Assembly (NCBI RefSeq): GCF_004348445.1
Contig: NZ_SMKV01000004.1
Span: 1 to 64,000, forward strand
Reading direction: 5' to 3'
Origin: Saccharopolyspora aridisoli
GTDB lineage: Bacteria > Actinomycetota > Actinomycetes > Mycobacteriales > Pseudonocardiaceae
Length of the DNA: 64,000 bases
Under the pieces are notes generated by a model that was given only the letters and a program-made list of their open reading frames with translations, was not told the DNA's origin and searched no databases. Both the position numbers and the translations under genes were made by a program. This document shows, piece after piece, positions 24,309 to 34,531 of the stretch (position 1 is its first letter; each line of letters opens with the position of its first letter).

Positions 24309-24588
24309 GGTGTGGCTCTCCCCCGAGGCGAATAATGATGTCCTTGGCCGGAAAAACACGGTGTGACCACGCCCTTTCCGGAATTCACAACCATAACCGT
24401 AAAGCGCCTTGCGGTATGGTAAACGAGGCAAAAGTCCTCGTTGTGCAGTGCGAATTGATCCACCGCAGTGCCGTCTAGGCGAAGGCTTATACGACGCGAT
24501 GCAGCGGTATACACCCCGCAGCTAAGGGTTCTGTTCGGCCGCGATGACCGCTGACTCCGTAAGGCCCAACCCGTGCGAATCATCATGA

Positions 24589-25162
24589 TCAGCACAGCAG
24601 GAGGGACGAAAAGATCAGTCGTGACGACTCACCACGCCGATGATCAGCCCTCGGCCTCCACCCTGTGGACCCGTCACGATGTGGGCCGCTACTCGGGCCA
24701 CAAGCCTGCTGATCCGACAACTCCCCCGGTTCGGCCTTCCGGGTCATCCACTCCACATCGGAATAGTCACAGGTGACATCAACAACGCTCCCCATGCTGA
24801 TCACCAGCGGTGGGGGGTTCCTGCTCGACCACGGCCACGAGGCACTGCTAGCCATCCAACAGGCGTCCGGTGTGGGCGAACTTGATCGGCTCGCCGGTCA
24901 TGGACCACTGGCCCGCGCGCATGTCGTGGGCGTTTCGCACGATGCGATCGGGCCGCCAGTTGCGGTTGCGGGTGTGCTTGAGCCACTCGCGTGCCGTGGA
25001 AGGCCGCACGGTTTCCACCGCAGCCTGCACCGAGGGCTTGGGCTTACTGCTGCTGCGGGTGGTCTTTTTTCTGGGTCTCGCGTTGGCCTCCAGCCACAGC
25101 CAGCCACGCCCTTTCCGATCACGTAGAGGTCGGTAATCCGGGTTTCGGTTGTTAATCGACAA
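24589..25162 (-). pseudogene. Plasmid/phage-type ParB-like protein broken by a nonsense codon
   Basis: ATG 25162 opens MSINNRNPDYRPLRDRKGRG; then a basic linker and NRNWRPDRIVRNAHDMRAGQ, W-S-M-T-G-E-P-I-K-F and LLDG. Related mobile-element proteins continue LLDGQHRLAAVVE; here the Gln codon is TAG and the next codons read Q-C-L-V-A-V-V-E, i.e. the same motif with C-to-T changes. Downstream the frame is lost. The protein would be a ParB/Srx-like fold protein of unknown role in conjugative elements. Confidence 0.6.
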
Positions 25163-25332
25163 GCAACGGAAGAGTTAACGAGATCATCTTCGGTCAGGTG
25201 ACAAGGCAGGACTTTAGACCCGACCACCATACATCGCAGTGAGGTAAAGTTCGGCGGGGAGACGTAGCTGCTCACTACTCGGGGTGAGCAGCCGACGATC
25301 CATGAGACGAGGTCACAGGCCGGAGGTCATTC

Positions 25333-25944
25333 ATGGTCAGTGACACGGCCGTCCAGCTTGATCACGACGAGCGTCACCTGTGGGTGCGCGCTCCGCATCA
25401 CCGTGGCTTCGCCGCCGCCCGCAAACTTGGCGGCGAGTTCGACGGCGCCACCAAGAGCTGGACCTTCGACATCGGGCATGCCGATGAGGTCGCAGCGCTG
25501 TGCCGGGAGATCTATGGCACCGACGGCACCCCGGGGCAGCTGGTGACCATCACCGTCGACCTGGACGCCTACCGCAAACACGCCGATGATCCCGGCGAGC
25601 TGTATATCACCGGACGCCGCGTGCTGCGCCGCCCCAGCCGCGACGCCCCGGTGCGCTACGGGCCCGACATCACCGTTGCCACCGGCGGATTTCCGGCCTC
25701 CGGCGGCACTCACCGCCTGCCCCGATTAGAGGCCGCACGCGGCACCATCCTGGAAGTCCGCGATGTCCCGGCCGCCCACCCCGACCTGACCAAAGACGGA
25801 ATCGCCGTGCTCGATCAGGCACGCGATATCGCCGCACTGCACGCGGAGCGGGCCCTGCTGATCGAGCGCATCACCGAGATCGACGCGCAGCTGGCCGAAG
25901 CCCAGCACGAGCGCGACGACGAGCAAGAAGGGACGGCCCCGTGA
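25333..25944 (+). CDS. Mobile-element protein with a DUF5710-like N-terminal motif
   Basis: A 203-residue soluble protein. The N-terminal block FAAARKLGGEFDGATKSWTF matches the idea of DUF5710-type modules (A..LGG.WD...K.W.F), which occur in plasmid replication and primase-associated proteins. The middle is beta-rich (QLVTITVDLDAYRKHADDPG, ELYITGRRVLRRPSRDA). The C-terminus is a helical segment (LHAERALLIERITEIDAQLAE) likely to form a coiled coil. ATG 25333 has GGAGGT 7 bases upstream. It overlaps the next gene by 4 bases. The exact role is unknown. Confidence 0.65.
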   Translation: MVSDTAVQLDHDERHLWVRAPHHRGFAAARKLGGEFDGATKSWTFDIGHADEVAALCREIYGTDGTPGQLVTITVDLDAYRKHADDPGELYITGRRVLRRPSRDAPVRYGPDITVATGGFPASGGTHRLPRLEAARGTILEVRDVPAAHPDLTKDGIAVLDQARDIAALHAERALLIERITEIDAQLAEAQHERDDEQEGTAP

Positions 25945-26165
25945 TGAGCAGTAGGGAGCTGTGGACCACGGCTCAGGCTGCCAAGCACTGCGGCGTGAGT
26001 CCCAATACCTATCGCTACTACCAAAAGCGCCTCGGCGCCCCCGGGCCGGTGCTGCGCGAGCCCGGCCGGGACGGGCAGAACCTCTACCGCGCCGAGGAAG
26101 TCCGCAAGTGGCATACCGGGCGTAAAGGGCAAGGCGCGCGCACCGACCTGCCGAAATCGAAGTAA
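25941..26165 (+). CDS. Small MerR/excisionase-type HTH protein
   Basis: A 74-residue protein: WTTAQAAKHCGVSPNTYRYY is a MerR-like helix-turn-helix, followed by a wing with R-A-E-E-V-R-K-W and a basic tail. Such proteins act as excisionases or small regulators in integrative elements. Its GTGATG start overlaps the stop of the upstream gene, so the two are co-translated. It lies 0.5 kb from an IS5-family insertion. Confidence 0.75.
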   Translation: MMSSRELWTTAQAAKHCGVSPNTYRYYQKRLGAPGPVLREPGRDGQNLYRAEEVRKWHTGRKGQGARTDLPKSK

Positions 26166-26189
26166 AGCGAGTAGCCCGCTGCGGGCGGG

Positions 26190-26489
26190 GTGGCGACCAG
26201 TGCTCGAACTCCGAGCTGTGGGCAAGCGTGTGAACGGGGCGGGCGCGCGAACGCTGTCCTCGAAACTGATCACGCAGCGATCCCCATCATGATGGAGCGT
26301 GCTGGTCCTTGCCGGCGCCGATGCGGCGGGGGTGGTGATGTGGTCGTGGTCGACGTAGCGGGTGGCGACGATGAACCCGGCCATCGGGGCGTCCACGGCG
26401 TCGAGTTCATAATCGTGGACCTTTCCGGCGTCGGTGGACAAAACGACGTGGTAGCGGTCGACCCAGCACTCAAGCGGAATTCTTGACAT
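26190..26489 (-). pseudogene. Coding-like fragment of unknown function
   Basis: From ATG 26489 a leftward frame reads MSRIPLECWVDRYHVVLSTD, then KVHDYELDAVDAPMAGFIVA and TRYVDHDHIT. About 75 codons show good third-position GC bias, after which the bias is lost although the frame stays open. It looks like the start of a real gene whose remainder has decayed or been replaced. No family recognised. Confidence 0.35.
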
Positions 26490-26713
26490 CCGCGCGCAGG
26501 TGCGCGCATTCTCGCCACTCGTCACGCCAGCACCGCCGTACGTGCGCGTCGGTGGCTGTTTACCGCGCGGGAAGCGGGGGCAAGCAGAGCGGCGTTGACC
26601 CGGCGACCGGCAAAGAAGGCCGAACCCGGGTGCGCCGACACGGAGGTCAGGTCTTCGCCGTGGCCCGGCCACCGCCGCCTGGCCGCGACCGGCGAAGCCG
26701 CACGCCCGGCTAG

Positions 26714-27697
26714 AGCGTGTCTCCAATATCGCGGTCTGGTCGTAGGTGATGATCGGCTGGTGGTTCGTCCTGATGTGATTTCGGATAAGTTATGGAAGTT
26801 GGTCGCGCCGCTGATGCCCTCTCGAGAGGGTTTGCGGGGCAGGCCGCTGGCCGATCATCGTCTGGTCTTGGAAGGGATTGCCTGGCGATTCCGCACGGGT
26901 GCGCCGTGGCGGGACCTGCCCGAAGAGTTCGGGCCGTGGCAGACGGTCTGGAAACGCCATCACCGGTTCTGCCTCGATGGCACCTATCAGCGGATGTTCG
27001 ATGTCGTGCGTTCCCACTACGGCATCAACGCCGGTGACGATCTCGCCCGGTTGCTGTCGGTCGATTCCTCGGTCGTGCGTGCGCATCAGCACTCTGCGGG
27101 CGCGCCCACGGTCCCGGGTCAGGCCGTTGCTCGGGCCACCGGCCACACAGGGGGCACCCTGGAATGACATGAATCCGGCCGAGGAACCGGACGATCACGC
27201 GTTGGGGCGCTCCCGCGGCGGGCTTTCCACCAAGATTCACGCGTTGGCCGACGTGACCTGCGACCTGCTCGCGGTGCGACTGACTCCCGGACAGGCCGGA
27301 GACAACCCGCAGTTGTTGCCGCTGCTGGATGGCTACCTCGCCTCCGATGACACAGAGGTCCGTCCCTCGCAGGTCCGGCTGCTGGCCGACAAGGCGTATT
27401 CCCACCCATCGACCCGCCGGGAACTGCGTCGACGTCGGGTCAAGCACACGATCCCCGAACGGCGTGACCAGACCGCCGCCCGCAAGGCCCAAGGCTCAAC
27501 CGGCGGCCGACCACCGGCGTTCGACACGGAAACCTACAAGCAGCGCAACACCATCGAGCGCAGCTTCAACCGTGCAAAACAGTGGCGCGGCGTGGCCACC
27601 CGCTACGACAAATACGCCCTGACCTTCCTCGGCGGAGTCCTGCTCGCCAGCACGATCATGATCGGCCGCACCGCTTCCCGAAATTAGGAGACGCACC
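26714..27697 (+). mobile_element. IS5-family insertion sequence (two-frame, IS427-like)
   Basis: An element of about 980 bp with imperfect ends (left ..CGTGTCTCC, right GGAGACGCACC..) flanked by CTAG on both sides (26710-26713 and 27698-27701). It contains two overlapping transposase frames. Its insertion separates small mobile-element genes from the GGGACA repeat region at 27.9 kb. Confidence 0.85.
26760..27687 (+). CDS. IS5-family transposase made by frameshift from two frames
   Basis: The first frame starts at GTG 26760 (V-V-R-P-D-V-I-S-D-K-L-W-K-L) and ends at 27167. It contains the N-terminal HTH region, FRTGAPWRDLPEEFGPWQTV and the first catalytic Asp in LLSVDSSVVRAHQHSAG. The second frame takes over near a GGGGG run (27148-27155) and carries GRSRGGLSTKIHALAD, the second Asp in LLADKAYSHPSTR and the catalytic Glu in NTIERSFNRAKQWRG, ending at 27687. 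The DDE set is complete only in the fused product, as in IS427-type elements that use programmed frameshifting. The element may still be active. Confidence 0.85.
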
Positions 27698-27934
27698 CTA
27701 GAGCCTTCGAGGTCAACTCCGAAGCCGTCACCCGTTTGGACGTCAACACGGCCACCCTCCAGCCGCGTACCTCCACACCCCCGCGTTCCGCAGCCCGGGC
27801 GATCTGTCACCTTGCGAAATCCCACTCATCACAAACGCGACTCGCCAGCCGAAATCGCTGCGGCCATCTCCACGCGCTCCACCGGGGCCGCGAACTGAGG
27901 AGGACAGGTTCGATGATTCTAGGTTTCATCCCCG

Positions 27935-28019
27935 GGGACACGTGCAGCCCGGTGTCCCGAGGTGTCCCCGAAACGGCGTGGGGTCGCTGGTGGCGCGCCG
28001 GACAAGCGAGTCCGGGACA
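27935..28019. repeat. GGGACA/TGTCCC motif cluster D
   Basis: GGGACAC at 27935-27941, GTGTCCC at 27952-27958 and 27962-27968, and GGGACA at 28014-28019. The same hexamer clusters at 30.76-30.88, 41.17-41.30 and 57.91-58.01 kb. This copy has no tRNA-like piece attached. Confidence 0.55.
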
Positions 28020-28469
28020 TCTGCGCAGATCAGAGAGCCGATAGCTCAGTTCACGCTCGCCGACACGCGCCGCACCGGATACTGGTCGCCTGCTGATCCA
28101 CATTATGCGCGCCAGAACGTGAGCGCCTGGCTCGCCCGAACAGGCCGAAGCGCAACGTGCCGATGTCGTCCGCGCCATGCAGGTGCTCATGGGCGATTCG
28201 ACAGAGGACTCCGGTTCGTCCTGAGCTTCGGGTCAGCCGGGGCACCACAGCGGGAGGGTTCTAGCTAGCACCTGTCTGCGGTTGTGGCTGGTGCACGGCG
28301 ACAACACCATCACACGCGTTGAGTTCCGTCCTGGCCATCACTCGCACGTCCGTCACGCCGTCAACGCGGGCGCCGACGGAGGAAACGACCGAAAAACAAC
28401 CCACCAACGGACTTGATCCTTTACTGTAGATCTTGCTCAGTTCCAGGAACGACACGGCTCGGATGGACG

Positions 28470-30453
28470 ATGCCCAGGCGAGATGGCGGCGAAGTACGGA
28501 ACTCTCTGACCGCGAATGCCACCACCGTGGTCCAAGCCGGCCATCTCCACGGTGGTGTGCATTTCCACCACCATCAGCAGACGCCGCTCCGGGCGGTCCA
28601 GCTGGAGCTCGCCGCTGCGGTCCACTCGCAATGGCGGGACGAAGCACTGCGTCGTGGGCTTCTCGACCACCATCCGCTGCGCGTTCCCTGGGCGGCCGCA
28701 CACTGGTCGCTGGCGGACCACGGGGACGACATCGCCGGCGGTTTCTCCGGCAACCACGGCTCTCCGAACCGCTTGGCCGCGTCCTTCCGCACCTTGTCCC
28801 GTCGTCGTCTCGTCGTCCTGGGCGAAGGTGGTTCCGGCAAGACCGCGCTGACACTGCTGCTGGTTCTCGGCTTGCTGAACGACTTGCGCGCCGACGAACC
28901 GGTGCCGGTTCCGATGTCGATAGCATCCTGGGACCCGCATCAGGAACACTTGCTGGCATGGCTCGCCCGCCGTCTCCAGGCGGAATATCCCGGGATCCGC
29001 CGGTACGGAGGGGCCGTGGCCGAACAACTCGTCACCGAGCGCCGCGTCATGCCCGTCCTCGACAACCTCGACGAGGCTCCGCTGCGGTGGCAGGGCTCCG
29101 CACTCATGGAATTGAACCAGTCGCTGACCATCGACGACCCGTTGGTCCTGACGTGCCGCACGGACAACTACGCCCAAGCCGTGCAGTGCGGCGACGTCCT
29201 GCGCACCGCTGCGGTGGTGCAGGCTCAACCGGTCCCGCGCCAAGCAGTCATCGACCACTTGCACCGAGCAACACCGCCCCACCGCACCAGCCAGTGGGCT
29301 CCGGTCTTCGAACAGCTCGCTGACCGGGCCGCAACTCCGGTGGCACAGGCGTTGACGAGTCCGCTGATCATCTCCCTGGCGCGCACCGTCTACACCCGCT
29401 CGCATGTGGCTCCCGCGGAACTGCTCGACCGCTCCCGCTTCCCGAATCGCGAGGCGATCGAGAACTACCTGCTCAACGCCCTCATACAGGCGGTCTACCA
29501 GAACTCTCCCGCACCTCCGGCGCCGGGGAGGCGACGGCAACCAGGCGCCCGCTACGAGCTGCACAAGGCGACGAAATGGGCGGTGTTCCTCGCACAACAC
29601 ACGTATCGACTGGGCACCCGCGACATCGCGTGGTGGGACTTCAAACACACGACACCGAGGACCGTGTACGCCCTGGCCGCCTGGCTCACGAGCGCCCTGT
29701 TCCTCGCCTGCCCCTGGATTCTCCTGGCCGTCCACGTTCCAAGCCCCACGGACATCTACACCCAGTACGCCGTCATCTTCTCGCTGCTGAGCCTCGCGAT
29801 CGCGATTCGGGCCGCGTACCGGGCGCGAAAACCCAAGCCGCCAATTCAAACTATGCTGGCGTCGTCGGCCAAGCCGTTCGAGGTGATCAAGTACGGGGCT
29901 GCGCTTGATCCTGTTCAGCTTCTTCTTCCTCGTTCTCGCCTTAGTGCTGCTGCCTGGAGCCTTCGCCATCTTCGGACTGGGTGCCTTGTTCTGGGGGCCG
30001 CAGATCTTCGGAATTCTGAGGACGTTCTGGGGAATTGTTTCCCAGAACCTGCACGTGCATATCGACCCTGTCGGAACCTCCAGCCCGAGCCGGACACTGC
30101 GCAGCGACCGGACGGCGAACCTACTGATGCTCCCGTCCTTCGCCATGGCGGCGTTCCTGCCTCTGTCGCCTGTCCTGGTCTTCGAGCTCATGACGGCCGA
30201 CGCGTCGACCGCCCTTCCTGCTGGGATCATCCCCGCAGCTATCGGAATTCTGTTCGGAACCGTTTTTGTCCTCGATTCGGCTTGGTGGCATTTCGTCGTC
30301 GCGAGGTCATGGCTCGCTTTCCGCGGGCGCCTACCCGCGCGACTTATGCACTACCTCACCGATGCCCAGGAACGGGAACTGCTCAGACAAGCAGGTGCGG
30401 TCCACCAGTTCCGCCACGCACGTCTGCACGACAACCTGCTGCTCTACCGGTAA
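28470..30453 (+). pseudogene. NACHT-domain NTPase with membrane C-terminus, frame-disrupted
   Basis: A STAND-type NTPase of about 660 residues if restored. A short N-terminal tag region with V-V-Q-A-G-H-L-H-G-G-V-H-F (a feature of many Streptomyces NACHT proteins) is followed by Walker A LGEGGSGKTAL (about residue 117), Walker B VMPVLDNLDEAP (about 193) and LTCRTDNYAQAV. Membrane helices follow (YALAAWLTSALFLACPWILL and others). Near 29900 the frame shifts by one base, and the continuation (LFSFFFLVLALVLLPGAFAI ... HYLTDAQERELLRQ) is only in the next frame, ending at 30453. NACHT proteins act in anti-phage immunity; this copy is either dead or carries a sequencing error. ATG 28470 is the likely start. 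Confidence 0.7.
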
Positions 30454-30738
30454 ACAAGGCCCTGGGGATCGACCCCGGCAAGGTCTTCGACCTCGCTCTC
30501 CCTGTCGGCCAGGCAAGGCCGCGGGGAGCGCGACCCAGCTAACTCCCCTGCCGCTCCCGCGGTACGGGCCGGGTCCCGCAGGCCGGATGCCCCACCGGCA
30601 CCCCAGCTCGCCGGTGGCGGTCAGACCCATCGCATCTGGAGAGTTTGGTGGCGGGACAGACGCCGCCAAGATCCTCGGTCACTGGTGACGGCCCTGCCCT
30701 AAGCCCCACCGGCTAACACTCGTTAGAGGCGTCAAAAA

Positions 30739-30986
30739 CCGGTTCAGGCACACGTCGGGACATCCCGCAACGCCCGTCCCCGACCCGGACCACTCCACGT
30801 TTTCGCAGTTCACAGAGCAACGCGGCCTGTCCCATCACGGTGTCCCGGATGGACTCCCGAAGGGACACCTGGGACGGCAAAAAGCCCGCTGCTTCCCCCT
30901 GTTTCTGGAAGCAGAAGGCGGGTGAATAGTGCGCAAGTCCGTCTCGGACACAGCATCAACCCCAGGTCAAGTCTTTAACCTGGGGT
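30739..30986. repeat. ~250-bp island repeat, copy A (GGGACA cluster plus tRNA-like end)
   Basis: This segment aligns over its whole length with 41158-41406. Shared landmarks are CCGGTTCAGG at the left, GGGACA/TGTCCC sites (30757, 30829, 30840, 30862), GCAAAAAGCCC, then GTGCGCAAGTC, CTCGGACACAGCATCAAC and an ACCCCAGGT hairpin. Divergence is considerable in between, so it is an old duplication. Confidence 0.8.
30934..30951. other. Internal att-like copy of the tRNA-Leu 3' end
   Basis: CAAGTCCGTCTCGGACAC resembles the tRNA-Leu 3' end at 13911-13929 (one base shorter, two changes). It may mark a junction between two tandemly integrated modules. Confidence 0.5.
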
Positions 30987-30990
30987 TTTT
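30959..30990 (+). terminator. Intrinsic terminator after the internal att-like site
   Basis: ACCCCAGGT (30959-30967) pairs with ACCTGGGGT (30978-30986), followed by TTTT. It probably descends from the original terminator of the tRNA gene used as attachment site. Confidence 0.7.
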
Positions 30991-31042
30991 GGTGTAGCTT
31001 TTGTGAAGTATTCAACATCTCGGCGCCCTGACCTGCTTCTTT

Positions 31043-31072
31043 ATCCGTGGGGGTGCGAGTCCCTCACGGATA
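31043..31072. other. tRNA 3'-half-like hairpin
   Basis: ATCCGTG (31043-31049) pairs with CACGGAT (31065-31071) and encloses GGGGTGCGAGTCCCT, a T-arm-like hairpin. The 32 bases 31046-31077 also align with the tRNA-Leu 3' end plus its flanking CGCAC at about 80 percent. It may be an old attachment-site remnant; the T-loop lacks the canonical TTC, so it is not a working tRNA part. Confidence 0.45.
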
Positions 31073-31273
31073 CGCACCTCCCGAGTGCGTCTTTGGTCTC
31101 GTCGCGCCACCGCCAAGAACGTCTGGGCCCTCAGCTCAGCGACGACGGTGATCCGCGCACGATGCACGGTCCAGTTCATTAATTCAGGCCTCTGGCGGAT
31201 GGTCGTCTGTGACTAGACGATCTAACCTTCTGTCTGGTTGAACCTGGCGCAGCTGCGGAATGGAGCTGTGATC

Positions 31274-32338
31274 GTGGCCCAAGACTTCAGCGCGCTGGTG
31301 GCGCTCCACGCGAAACAAGGCGAACTCACCGCGCTTCGCAGGTGGAACCGAACGTCGCAGATCCAGCGGGTGCAACCGCTGCTGGAGCTGGTACCGAGTT
31401 CCTCACCGCACAGCCAGCTCGACAAGGTCGATCAAGTCGCGCGGAGCCTCCACGCGTCCGGGCGCCACCTGATGATCGATGCAACCGAAGTCGCGCGCAT
31501 GCCGAGCTTCGGCAGCGGACCGGCTGGCGCCTTACGCACGCTGGCGGACCGGCTGGACGGCCCTGTAGATCTCCTCGATGCGTACCCGGTCCCGTTCGAA
31601 CCCGTGATTCGATCTGATGTCGAGGACGACGTGCTGTCCGCGTGCAGGAATCTCTGCCAGGAGATGGAACTCGGTGGCGCCATCCGCATAAGGTTGGCCG
31701 AGCTCACCAGGGCGCGTCTGTCTGAGCTGCTCGAACGAACGGGGCTTGACAACACCGACCTCGATCTGATCGTCGATCTCCAGTACGTTCCAGAGATCTC
31801 TCCCCGACTCCAGGAACTTGCTGGCAATGCTCTGCGGATCGTTACCGAAGCTGGACCGTTCCGCTCCACCACGCTGCTCGCCGGCTCCATCCCGCGCTTG
31901 CTCAACCGGACCTCCACGTGGGAGGAACCTCGCGTCGAGGAGGAACTGTGGCGGCTGCTGCGCGATGAGACCGCCGTCGACGTCCAACTCGGCGACTACG
32001 GGGTGGTCCACCCGATTCCGGGCAAGGGATATCGAAGCAAGCACGTCAGTCTCAAGTACTCGTGCAGCAACAGCTGGATGTACTCCCGGGAACCGACGGG
32101 ACAAGCCCCGGAAGACGCCACAGAGTCGGTGCGCGCTTCCACGCTTCGCTCGATCTGCCGTGAGCTCGTCCATTCCGACCGTTTCTTCGGCCCGGAATTC
32201 TCCTGGGGAGACGCGGAGATAGCAGCCGCATTCAACAGCGACACCTCGGCGTGGGGCGCCACGAGCCGCCCGGTTGCACTGGGGACCTCACATCACCTCG
32301 CGTATCTCGCCACCACAAGCGAGGCGATGCCCCGGTGA
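31274..32338 (+). CDS. Beta-family protein (T4 Beta-like), likely defence-associated
   Basis: A protein of about 354 residues. The start region AQDFSALVALHAKQGELTAL and the repeated alpha/beta pattern (LMIDATEV, LDLIVDLQYVPEIS, TTLLAGSIPR) match the PF14350 Beta protein family, first named in phage T4 and frequent in bacterial defence islands. A late conserved-looking segment holds YSCSNSWMYSREP. GTG 31274 is chosen because GGAG lies 8 bases upstream; TTG 31238 and GTG 31268 are alternatives. It lies just upstream of a DUF2075-type helicase gene. The biochemical role is unknown. Confidence 0.7.
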   Translation: MAQDFSALVALHAKQGELTALRRWNRTSQIQRVQPLLELVPSSSPHSQLDKVDQVARSLHASGRHLMIDATEVARMPSFGSGPAGALRTLADRLDGPVDLLDAYPVPFEPVIRSDVEDDVLSACRNLCQEMELGGAIRIRLAELTRARLSELLERTGLDNTDLDLIVDLQYVPEISPRLQELAGNALRIVTEAGPFRSTTLLAGSIPRLLNRTSTWEEPRVEEELWRLLRDETAVDVQLGDYGVVHPIPGKGYRSKHVSLKYSCSNSWMYSREPTGQAPEDATESVRASTLRSICRELVHSDRFFGPEFSWGDAEIAAAFNSDTSAWGATSRPVALGTSHHLAYLATTSEAMPR

Positions 32339-32469
32339 ACGGCTCTCGAGGCGTCTTCTGCACCTGTGTCTCGATGTCGGACCCAGCCAGCGACGCGTGC
32401 GTAACCATCAAATCGCACCACATCTCGACGACCCAGCGTTAAGATCCACTTCGCGACCGACTCGCTGGA

Positions 32470-34391
32470 GTGACATTGCTGGGGGATCGTTTGCGGCACG
32501 TTCGTGGGAGCGCAGCCGAGCTGCTCACCAAAGCCGAGCAGGGACTGCTAATCGAGGAGATCGCCACCGCCGTCGGTGGCAGGTACGACCTCAGTTCGAA
32601 CCGCGGCGAAGTGGGGGCGTGGCGCAACAGCCTCCCGGTGCTACTCGAAGTGCTTCGCGACGCTGGGCTCAGCCACGTCGAGGTGTTGCTCGAGCACCGG
32701 TTGCCCTACAGCCCGAAGAGGGTGGACGCACTTCTGTGCGGCTGCCACCCAGAATCGGGCGAACCGTCATACGTCCTGGTCGAGTTGAAGCAATGGAGCC
32801 GGGCCGACGCCGTGGGCGACGGGCTGGTAAGGGCGTCGGGCGTGAAGAAGCTCCAGCTTCCTCCTGTTGCGCAGGTACGCCGGTATTGCCAGCAGCTGCT
32901 CGACTTCACCCCCTCGCTCGCGCGACGGGCGGAGCCTGTCAGCGCGATCGCGTTTCTGCACAACGCCAGCCACTCCGATGTCGACGGGCTCTACAACTAC
33001 CAGTCGCACGGTTTGGTTCATCTCTACGCCGCAGACGAGCGAGAAGACCTGACGGATCACCTGCAGGCGCTGCTGGACACGAACTCCGAATCTCGCACCA
33101 CATGCGCGCAAGCGGCCGACGAGCTGCTGAGGGCCGAGAAGGCGCCGGCGAGGACGTTGCTGAGAACAGCCGCCGACTCCTTCGAACGCCGCGACGACTT
33201 CGTACTCCTCGACGAACAGCAGGTCGCGTTCAACCTCGTCCTGAACGCCGTCGCTCAAGCCGAACAGGCAGGCACCAGCTGGACCCCGGATGACAAGACG
33301 GTGGTGATCGTCCGAGGAGGCCCCGGTTCGGGAAAGAGCGCTCTCGCTACGACACTGCTCACGAAGTTGGCTCGACACGGCAAACGCGTCCTCCACGCAA
33401 CAGGATCCAAAGCATTTACCGAAACGCTCAGGGACCGCGTCGCCCGAGGCGATCCGCGCACGAGCGACATGTTCGGCTACTTCAACACCGTGACCGGACG
33501 CAAGGACGACCTCGATGTCGTGGTGTGCGACGAAGCCCACCGCATCCGTGGAGGCTCACCGGACGGGCGAACGCTGCCGGTGTACGAACGTCGGCAGATC
33601 AACTCCCTGATCGACGCGGCGAAAGTTCCGGTCTTCTTGCTCGACGAGCACCAGGTCGTGCGCCCAACGAACGAGGAACGCCCGACAACATCAAGGCCGC
33701 TGCCGAAGAACGCGGGTACGCAGTCCACGTAGTTGACCTCGAAGGTCAGTTCCGGTGCGGTGGTTCAAAGCTGTTCGACGAGTGGGTCGCCCGTTTGCTC
33801 GGACTGATCGACGAGGAGCCGATCGGCTGGTCCGACCTGGTCGCGAGCACGCGCGACGAGTACGTGGTTCACGCAACGAAGAACGCGCAGTCCTTGGAGC
33901 GATGGCTGCTCCAGAGGTCCTCGATGTCCGGGGGAACTGCGCGAATCTCGGCCGGATTCTGTTGGGACTGGAGCCAGCCGAAGCAGCACGAGGGGAAGCT
34001 GGTGCTAGCTGCTGACATCGACATCCCCGGTTGGCACCGACCGTGGAACACGCCGCCTGACGCGTCTGTCACCGACGCACCGCCCGCCTCTTTGTGGGCG
34101 TCGGACCCACGTGGATTCGGTCAGGTCGGCTGCGTCTACACCGCGCAGGGCTTCGAGTACGACTGGGCTGGCGTCATCTTCGGCGAAGACCTCGTCTTCA
34201 GGGAGAAGGTCGGCTGGTGCGCGCAGCAGGACAAGACAAAGGATCGGTCGTTGAAGAACACCTCCCCCGGATTCTTCGATCGACTGGTCCGAAACACCTA
34301 CAAAGTGCTGATGACCAGGGGCTTGCAAGGCGTCGGCGTGCATTCCATCGACCCGGAGACGAACGAGTTCCTTCGGCACTTCGCGCGCTGA
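32470..34391 (+). pseudogene. DUF2075-type helicase/nuclease fusion, frame-disrupted
   Basis: Restored, this would be about 640 residues. The N-terminal ~220 residues look nuclease-like (RVDALLCG ... YVLVELKQWSRAD, a D..ExK-type arrangement). Then comes a DUF2075 P-loop domain: Walker A IVRGGPGSGKSAL (about 280), Walker B VVVCDEAHRIRGG and VFLLDEHQVVRP. Near 33665 the frame changes by one base. The rest (VHVVDLEGQFRCGGSKLFDE, CVYTAQGFEYDWAGVIFGED, YKVLMTRGLQGVGVHS) is in the next frame to 34391. DUF2075 proteins recur in defence islands. Either a pseudogene or a sequencing indel. Confidence 0.75.
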
Positions 34392-34531
34392 CGCACCGAC
34401 CCGACGCCACGGGCATTGCTCAACCCAGCGCCCTCCTGACGACCACCGGCAGGAGCGCCAGACTGGTGGGGCACCGGCACGAGTGCACGGCTACCGCGGT
34501 ACGCGGGTGAGCTCTCGTAAGGTTGGCCGGT

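Noticed and set aside
25815-26489. Full-length reading of the leftward frame across the MerR-like gene
   Set aside because: Coding bias is lost after about 75 codons and the remainder overlaps two well-supported rightward genes. Only the first part is listed, as a fragment.
30266-30688. Rightward frame ending in D-A-A-K-I-L-G-H-W, reminiscent of a tyrosine-recombinase tail
   Set aside because: Only a handful of residues fit, without H-x-x-R or the Tyr motif, and most of it is a shadow of the NACHT C-terminus.
13910-31000. Replication initiator (RepSA/prim-pol type) expected in actinomycete integrative conjugative elements
   Set aside because: No frame in the transfer module shows such motifs. 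The element may be non-replicative or degraded.
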